From Eucommia ulmoides (lineage: Eukaryota; Streptophyta; Magnoliopsida; Garryales; Eucommiaceae), in assembly GCA_016647705.1 (NCBI GenBank), contig CM028326.1, positions 18,723,401 to 18,787,400 on the forward strand: a DNA stretch of 64,000 bases, read 5' to 3'. A program made the translations under genes and the position numbers. The notes under the pieces were generated by a model. The model ran no database searches, was not told where the DNA came from, and worked only from the letters and a program-made list of their open reading frames with translations. Positions 58,171 to 64,000 of this stretch are shown here, one piece after another (positions within the stretch are counted from its first letter, which is position 1; the number at the start of each line of letters is the position of its first letter).

Positions 58171-59385
58171 TATTATATATATATATGGATCAAGCAGGTT
58201 TTGGGTGAGTTGAGGAAATGGATTTTCGTTAAAGTATGATGGTTTTAAAAGGAAGTTGAAAAATGATTTTTGTTGGATTTGGTGGTTTTAAAAGAGAGTG
58301 AAAAATATCTGGTTTTCTAAAAATAAAGAGTGGAAAAGTGGTTTTGGTAAAATTAGATGTTTTCATTTAAAAGAAAATGAGAAATATGAATTTCGGATTA
58401 AAAGTCTGTTTTGGGAAAGAGAGTGGATGTGGTACGTTGACGATGTTGATTAGACGATATCATTGAGTTGTGTTTTGATGATGTTGTTATTGATTTGATG
58501 ATGCCATAGATGTTATCCGCTTTGGCAGAGTGATGTTTATTTACTTCGGCATATTGATATTAGACGTTTATACTGAGCAGTGATTATTTGCTTTGGCGGA
58601 GTGATGGGTGTTCGTAAGAAGGCATATCCTACGGATGGTACGGTACCGTTGCAACTCTCGATCATGAGGTTAAAACGATCACATGGCTAGCCAGGACGTG
58701 GTGTGATGTGATGAGGTGTGGTGTGATTTGATGTGGTGTGGTGTGCTGTGGTGTGGTGTCGTATATGGTGTTTTGTCGTATATGGTGATTTGGATGAGTA
58801 CATTTATACATAATCTTTTATACTGGATTGGTATGTTCTTATTTCATTATACTATATGGTTAGTTGAATTATTTTGGTTGATTTTCACTGTTTAGTTAGG
58901 GTGCTATATATATATGTATATAGACGTCGATTTTGTGGTGACAAAATAAAATGTGTTTTTCTTGTGGTATGAGACATTTATATATTATGAGATTTTTATT
59001 TGATATATGATGTTATATGTTTTATGTTTGATCCATCTAAAATGTTTTTATTAAGAAGGCAGTACACTCGTAGGTACAACAGCTAGGAGTCGGTCCCCTA
59101 CTGGCACTAGGTAGAGTCTGGCGATAGTGTTGTATGGCAGTATTTTGGGAGGAGCTATCTGAGGCGAACTTGTGAGAGGTTCATTGTTGTTATACTTTCG
59201 TTGTTATTGTAATTCAGGGACGAGTGTGTCCCCAGTTAGAGAGGATGTATATGGTTTGTATTTGTAGTTGTACATTTATGTATGTATATTATCGTTTTCT
59301 AGTTGGTTAGACGTCCAGGTGATGTCATGTCCACGTCACGCCGGCCCCAGGGTGACGGGTGTCCAGGGTGGGGTGTGACATGGTA

Positions 59386-60567
59386 TGCCCAAAGAACAGG
59401 GCATACGTCTTCAACCCATCTTCCATTTGATTTATCAAGTCTGGTCTTGAGTCCGTAGAGAATAGTGCGATTGATTACTTCCACTTATCTATTGGTCTGG
59501 GGATGCCCTGGAGATGCGAAGTGGGTTTGAATCTCCAGCCCGGCGCCGAATTTTGCAAAGAGGTCATTGTCGAACTGCTTCCTGTTGTCGAAAACGATGG
59601 CCTTGGGTATGCCAAAGCGACACAACATTTTCCCATATGAAATCTCTTATCCTTTCTTTGGTGATTTGTGAAAGTGGCTTGGCTTCTTCCCATTTGATAA
59701 AATAGTCGATTGTGACAATGTGGAACTTTCGCTGCCCGGTCCCTTGGGGGAATGGACCTAGAAGGTCAATACCTCACTGGGCGAAGGGCCAAGGGCTTGT
59801 CATTGGGATGAGAACGGTTGGAGGTTGTTTGGGATGAGAGGCAAATCTTTGACATTTATCGTATTTTTTGACAAACTTGATGGAGTCCCTGTGTATGTCT
59901 GTCCAGACGTATCCGTGGCGAATAAGCTTGTGAACCATGGACCTTCCTCCTGAGTGGTTGCCACACATCTCTTCGTGGACTTCATTCATCATGTAGTCAG
60001 ATTCTTCTGGTCTGAGGTAATGGGAGTATGGGCTCGAGAAAGATCTCCGGTAATGCACTTTATCGATGATGGTATACCGAGATGCCTTATACCGCATTTG
60101 CCTAGACTCTGCTCAGTCATGGATGAGTGCTTCGTTTAAGAGTTATTCTCTTATTGGATCAATCTAAGTCGGTGTATCGGAAAGAGCGCATATAGTGGTA
60201 ACTTGATCAGAGGTTGCGGTGCTTGATTCCTCTAAATATTCTATGGGGACGCTTCATTTCAGGGTGAACTCCACGGTGGAGGCCAGGTTGGCCAAAGTAT
60301 CAATGTATCGATTCTCTTCTCGGGGGATTTGGCGTACTTGGATTTTTTCGAAACTTTCCATAAGCACCTTATCCCTTCCGAGGTAGGCAGTCATACTTGG
60401 ATCCTTGGCTGCATACTCACCGTTGACTTGATTTACAACGAATTGTGAGTCACAAAAGACTTGTAGGTTTTTGGCGTTCAATTCTTTTCCTAATCTGAGT
60501 CTGGTAAGAAGGGCTTCATACTCTGCTTCATTATTGGTAGCACTGAATCCTAGTTAGAGTGCATATT
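59386..60567 (-). pseudogene. pol: Tat pol: RNase H and integrase N-terminal and core parts
   Basis: Minus strand, reading right to left. RNase H occupies about 60254-60545 with NNEAEYEALL, LQVFCDSQFVVNQVNGEY and VRQIPREENRYIDTLANLAS. The integrase zinc finger is at 59774-60097 with EVHEEMCGNHSGG and YDKCQRF; the first Cys of the CxxC pair appears replaced by Tyr. The catalytic core follows, with IVTIDYFIKWEEAKPL (first Asp), IVFDNRKQFDND (second Asp) and EVINRTILYGLKTRL (Glu). A frameshift lies near 59630, and a TAA sits just before the Glu motif. Upstream RNase H and reverse transcriptase are cut off by E8 at 60568. Confidence 0.9.
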
Positions 60568-62274
60568 TGATAGGTGTGATCTACCTACATATTTCCAAAC
60601 CCAATTAAGTTAGTTTTTGAGTGTTTATATAGTATTTTTATTACATTTTAATTAGATTTTATCTTTTTGTATTAAATCAGGTGTGTAGGGGTAAAAAGAT
60701 AGAAAACTAGAGAGAAAACGAAGAGATCAAATCAAAAATAGTCGAAGAATGGTGGAAAAAACAAGCTCAAAGCCAAAATTATGAAAGAAGCCCACCGGCG
60801 CGGCGTCCAGACCTCCGCTGTAGCAGTGAAGATGCTAAGAAACACAAATGGCTATTGACAGCCCACCGCCTAGGCGAAAAACCAGCAGAAATATTTCCAA
60901 GTCCACCGCTGTCCTCACCGCTGCGGTGATCAACTAACCAACCTACCCACCGCTTAGGCGGAAAACTAGTAGAAATATTTCAAAGTCCACCGCTATCCTC
61001 ACTGCTGCGGCAATCAACTAACTAACCTACCCACTGTCGCGACGCTGAATCCCACGACCGCGGCGGTGACCCTTTGCACAGCCTAAGATATTTTTTAGAT
61101 ATTTTTGAGATATTTTGCATACAAATACCTACTCCTCTCCCCTCCACTTGTCCCCCCCAGCCATTTGGGCACCTTAAGCTATATTTAGGCTAGGGTTTAG
61201 GAGTTTTAGAGGAGGAGCTCACATCCCGAAGTGGAGAAGACGGCGAATCGATCGTTGAGCGTTCTTAACAGTTTATCTTCGGACGAGGCTAAGTTCTTCG
61301 ATTATTTTTTCTTATTTTTTTAACTTAGGATATTGTGAGCATGTTTAGCTTGTTATTTCATTGTAAATGCTGCAATGGCCTTAGCTAAACATGGATTGTA
61401 GTAGGGATTAACAATAAATTTATGAATATATGTTTAGAAGATTTCGGTGTTTTGTTTGTGATTGTTGTTCGTAGTTTGATTGTATTTATCGTATTATTTG
61501 TTTATCATGGTTAGTTAGATAAATGGAGAATACGGGGTTTTCACAAACCCCAAATTCGGATTTGGGTAAACAAATGCCACGATTCTATAACCCGGTTGGG
61601 GTTTGAATTGTGGACAGTCGATGATATTGGGGAAAGACTCACGGGACCTAAGGTCGTTAAAATGTTGAGGGAGACTTCTTGGTTGACTCGAAGTCATGTT
61701 ATATCTCTCGTCTTACACTCGGGAGAGGTGGCAAGGGAATTTTATAACGGAGATTGTCGATAGGGTAAATACAACGCACGATCCAACAACCTGGTCGGGA
61801 GTTGGATTGTGTGCAATCAATAATGCTGTGCGAGACTTACGTGACCTAGGGTTATTAAGACGTTGATGGAGACTTCTTCATTGACTTGAAGTCATGTATT
61901 TCCCCGTCTTACACTCGAGAGAGGTGGCGGCAAAGTTTACGTACTGAGATTGTCAAATAGGTCGAACACAATAAATGTGAGTAAATCGAGATCGAACACG
62001 TATTTATGAACACGTTAATCCCTAGGTAATTATTCACCCTAAAACATATTAGTCTATTAGTGTAGTTAATTTAGGATATATTAGTAGTTATTTAATTAAT
62101 TAAATACATTGGTTTTTCGCCTAGATAAAGTTAGGTAACGATAAATGCGGTATTCGATAGTAACGACACCAATCCCTGTGGATACGATAACCCTATCTTA
62201 ATGATCACACTATACTAAAATTTAGACCTCGTATACTTGTAAGTATAAGTAGTGGCGTATTTTACACCCTACTA
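60568..62274 (+). repeat. E8 5' LTR
   Basis: 1,707 bp, TGATAGGTGTGATC to CACCCTACTA (terminal CA mutated). Array at about 60790-61065 with mixed forms (CACCGCCTAGGCG, CACCGCTGTCC, CACGACCGCGGCGGTGACC). The promoter word is weak (ATACAAATACC near 61120). The 195-bp duplication is at about 61600-61760 and 61800-61960. Confidence 0.82.
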
Positions 62275-62280
62275 AGTTTT

Positions 62281-62299
62281 TGGCGTCGTTGCCAGGGAT
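62281..62299 (+). other. E8 primer binding site (tRNA-Asp)
   Basis: TGGCGTCGTTGCCAGGGAT differs from the tRNA-Asp complement at two positions and lies six bases after the LTR. Confidence 0.85.
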
Positions 62300-62508
62300 T
62301 GTTTGGATGTTATTGCCGAAGAAACGCGGTAATGGCTCAGGACATAAGTTTTAGATAGGAGAAGCAAGTGTATCGTATTGCCGGGATTGTGTTTTGTCGT
62401 TTATTGTCGATATTGTGTGTAAATGACCTAATTTTACTTTAGGCATTTCTTTTGTATATAATTTTTGTTTGTAGTTTTGTTTTTATTTCCAATGCAGGGT
62501 AATTGGCG

Positions 62509-62679
62509 ATGTTAGATCGACGGGTATTGATGCATCCCTTTCGACGGGATTCCAAACCGTTTATGGTGTGGGTCCACGCACATAATTTGGTGAGGCATTT
62601 CGTTGAAAGATTGAGCAATCCAAAGGAAAACCTCGCCAAGCTTGAGGGCATTCTGAAAATATTGGATCGAGGACATTAA
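62509..62679 (+). CDS. Mini-gag ORF, 56 codons, intact
   Basis: ATG at 62509 and TAA at 62677-62679 with no interruption. The N-terminus MLDRRVLMHPF matches the gag-like start of E1 and E5, and the C-terminus AKLEGILKILDRGH matches the end of the E5/E6 gag-like ORF (LEGILNQDP). The middle of gag, including the capsid-like and coiled-coil parts, is missing. The peptide is basic in its first half (R, K, H). No function can be assigned. It may be translated, or kept only because its ends overlap cis-acting RNA signals. It is too short for standard ORF filters. Confidence 0.5.
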   Translation: MLDRRVLMHPFRRDSKPFMVWVHAHNLVRHFVERLSNPKENLAKLEGILKILDRGH

Positions 62680-62690
62680 ACCACATGCTT

Positions 62691-62708
62691 CTTAGGAGGC
62701 AACCCAAG
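62691..62708 (+). other. Family hairpin after the mini-gag stop (E8)
   Basis: CTTAGGAGGCAACCCAAG, the same position and near the same sequence as CTTGGGAGGCAACCCAAG in E1 (reverse complement of 2159-2176). Confidence 0.65.
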
Positions 62709-64000
62709 GTCACATAAGTTAAATCTGTTACATCCGACTTGAATCAGAGGCGAGATCTCGCCTCCCAGGTAAGTGTTCTAAACACCCTTCGTCAGCATGC
62801 TTTAAATTTTATATGTTGAGATTGATGATTGGGATCGCTGAGAACACTATCTGTTTTAAGTTCGGAAGTGATGTGTAGTATGTTAGTTTATGTGTTACTA
62901 TTTTCTCGTATTACATGAGTATTTAGGTTAGAATGTGTTTATGTTTTTGTGTGTTGTTGTTATATGTTGAGTTTTGCATTCATCTGGGCCGTTACCCGAT
63001 GATGATAATTACCTCTGGTTGTTTTCGAGGTTAAGGGTAATACCCATGCATGTGTATTCTGTGTGCTTGACTTTTGGTAAAAATTATTATAGATTCTAAT
63101 TTACACGAGCATATAGACTCAATGTATATCTATTCAATTGATTTGAGGACAATTATCGATTAGCCAAACTCATAACACATTAAGGATTCTAGAACTTGAT
63201 TGAGGGGAAGCTTGAGGCGAAATCCTAGGCGAGGTAGTTTAGGAGATGTGATTTAGGCATTCTCTTTGTCGCTTGAGCCTTTTTAAGCCTATCCGGTAAT
63301 ATGTTTATCCCTTGTTACCCTATCGAAGCCTAAATGCTAATTCAATTCTGAACACATAAACTAATACCCTAGCCAGTTGACCTTTTTCCAAACCTAAATC
63401 GCTAAATTTAAAGGCACATTAGAGTGAATCAAGTTAGCAATTGCAAATGCTACTTGATGTGAGCGGTTGGGTTTAGGGCGAACTTCTAATTGGTTCGGTA
63501 TTTGAGTACTCACTTGTCATTTTTCATTTATATTTCATACACCCCTTCAATTGTAACAATCAAATAAGTTTGGGGGTGTGTTCGTTGAAAAAAAAATAGA
63601 AAAAAAAAATAATCAAATGTAAATACAGTTTTTATTTTTGTTTCTTTTGACAAGTGAGTACGTCGGTCTTAAATGCATGTTCGGGATTATTTCCAATCTA
63701 AGTATAGGGGTTCGAGAGTGAATGTGCCAAGCATTGAGCTATGGGTAACATTAACTTAACAACGTTAACCCGTTTTCTATTCCAAATTACCCTTGGCCAA
63801 ATATTCCTAAAACGAACCAAGTCATTATGATCTTTTTGAACTACTAAGCCTACATTAGTGGAGAGTGGACCCCAATCAGGCTTATGAAAATCCTAGTCCT
63901 TCACGGTCTAAGTCATGAATTTGGTTGGGGGATAATCCAATCCAGTCTTGGATAGTTATATTATTGAGTCTCGCACTAACATGATCTAGAATAGCATTTA
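62709..64000 (+). other. E8 conserved 3' non-coding region (partial)
   Basis: It parallels 43061-44350 of E5. Landmarks are GTCAGCATGCTTTA, TCAATTGATTTGAGG, AATAAGTTTGGGGGTGTG (63565) followed by A-rich runs, and GTGAGCGGTTGGGTTTAGGG. No ORF. Confidence 0.65.

Larger units (their letters stand above)
54444..59380 (+). mobile_element. Solo LTR, Tekay/Del-type (subfamily S3), carrying E7
   Basis: Flanked by perfect TGGTA duplications (54439-54443, 59381-59385) inside the integrase gene. It starts TATAAGACCCC (TG mutated to TA) and ends GGGTGGGGTGTGACA. Without E7 it is about 3.2 kb. It shares the GGTACCGT block (about 58641), TAGAGTCTG block (59110) and paired arms (58100-58117, 58146-58162 and 59053-59070) with the other Tekay-type LTRs. 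(GT)n occurs at 57246-57261 and 57464-57482. The ORFs at 56681-57759 are low-complexity and unsupported. Confidence 0.85.
28442..64000 (-). mobile_element. Tat-lineage Ty3/gypsy retrotransposon, heavily interrupted (extends beyond window)
   Basis: From left to right: 3' LTR (28442-31450), polypurine tract (31451-31462), an antisense extra gene on the plus strand (32325-52601) and the 3' half of pol on the minus strand (53964-60567). Gag, protease, reverse transcriptase, primer site and the 5' LTR must lie to the right of the window. Order and orientation agree with the known organisation of Tat-group elements, some of which carry an extra ORF antisense to pol between pol and the 3' LTR. Five insertions interrupt it: a solo LTR in the 3' LTR, E5 and E6 in the extra gene, a solo LTR in integrase and E8 in RNase H. 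Only about 7 kb of its own sequence remains in the 35.6 kb shown. Confidence 0.8.
60568..64000 (+). mobile_element. E8: mini-gag Athila-like element (runs off the window)
   Basis: Plus strand. 5' LTR 60568-62274, primer site 62281-62299, mini-gag ORF 62509-62679, hairpin 62691-62708 and conserved 3' region to the window end. The left flank is ATATT (60563-60567). The partner copy lies outside the window. Same structural class as E1. Confidence 0.82.

Noticed and set aside
1..64000. Host protein gene, tRNA, rRNA, CRISPR or bacterial-type system
   Set aside because: No tRNA-like cloverleaf other than tRNA-complementary primer sites was noticed, there are no spaced identical repeats of CRISPR type, and every recognised protein motif belongs to transposable elements.

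Overview
The window is plant nuclear DNA, most probably from a eudicot with a repeat-rich genome; I cannot name the species. It is AT-rich and intron-friendly, and it is almost entirely transposable elements inserted into one another. I found no convincing host protein gene, rRNA, tRNA or CRISPR array. Every coding region I can recognise belongs to a mobile element, and nearly all are broken.

Layout. Positions 1-3175 hold a truncated Athila-like Ty3/gypsy element on the minus strand (E1). It abuts a pair of diverged repeats with GTCGAC arrays (3176-6450). A decayed PIF/Harbinger transposase pseudogene (6791-8778, minus) carries a Mutator-type MITE in its intron. A non-coding Ty1/copia element (9211-27147, plus) follows. 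Its interior holds an Athila-like LTR (E2), and its 3' LTR is cut by a solo LTR (E3) and by an 8.3 kb element (E4). E4 has gag and an env-like ORF but no visible pol. Positions 27148-28441 are unassigned.

From 28442 to beyond the window end lies one old minus-strand Ty3/gypsy element of the Tat lineage. Its 3' LTR (28442-31450) is split by a Tekay/Del-type solo LTR. Next comes a plus-strand, intron-containing extra gene with a putative gypsy-type transposon domain (32325-52601). That gene is cut by E5 (32384-46325), which itself holds a degenerate chromovirus-like element (33666-42526), and by E6 (46421-50677). The Tat pol 3' end follows on the minus strand (53964-60567). It is cut by a second Tekay-type solo LTR (54444-59380, itself holding solo LTR E7) and by E8 (60568 to the end). 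Nesting reaches three levels, and six insertions are dated relative to each other by target-site duplications.

The Athila-like copies E1-E8 form one family. They share a tRNA-Asp primer site where it survives, TGATAGG/CCTATCA ends, a conserved 3' non-coding region, and promoter-proximal arrays of the palindrome ACCGCCTAGGCGGTG or ACCGCTGCAGCGGTG. E5 and E6 are gag-only elements. E1 and E8 are smaller, with a mini-gag of about 56 codons that is still open in E8. The most unusual signals are these arrays, a covarying inverted repeat in all Tekay-type LTRs, a one-LTR insertion with a perfect target duplication (E6), and the pol-less E4 whose env-like ORF seems to have its own leader.
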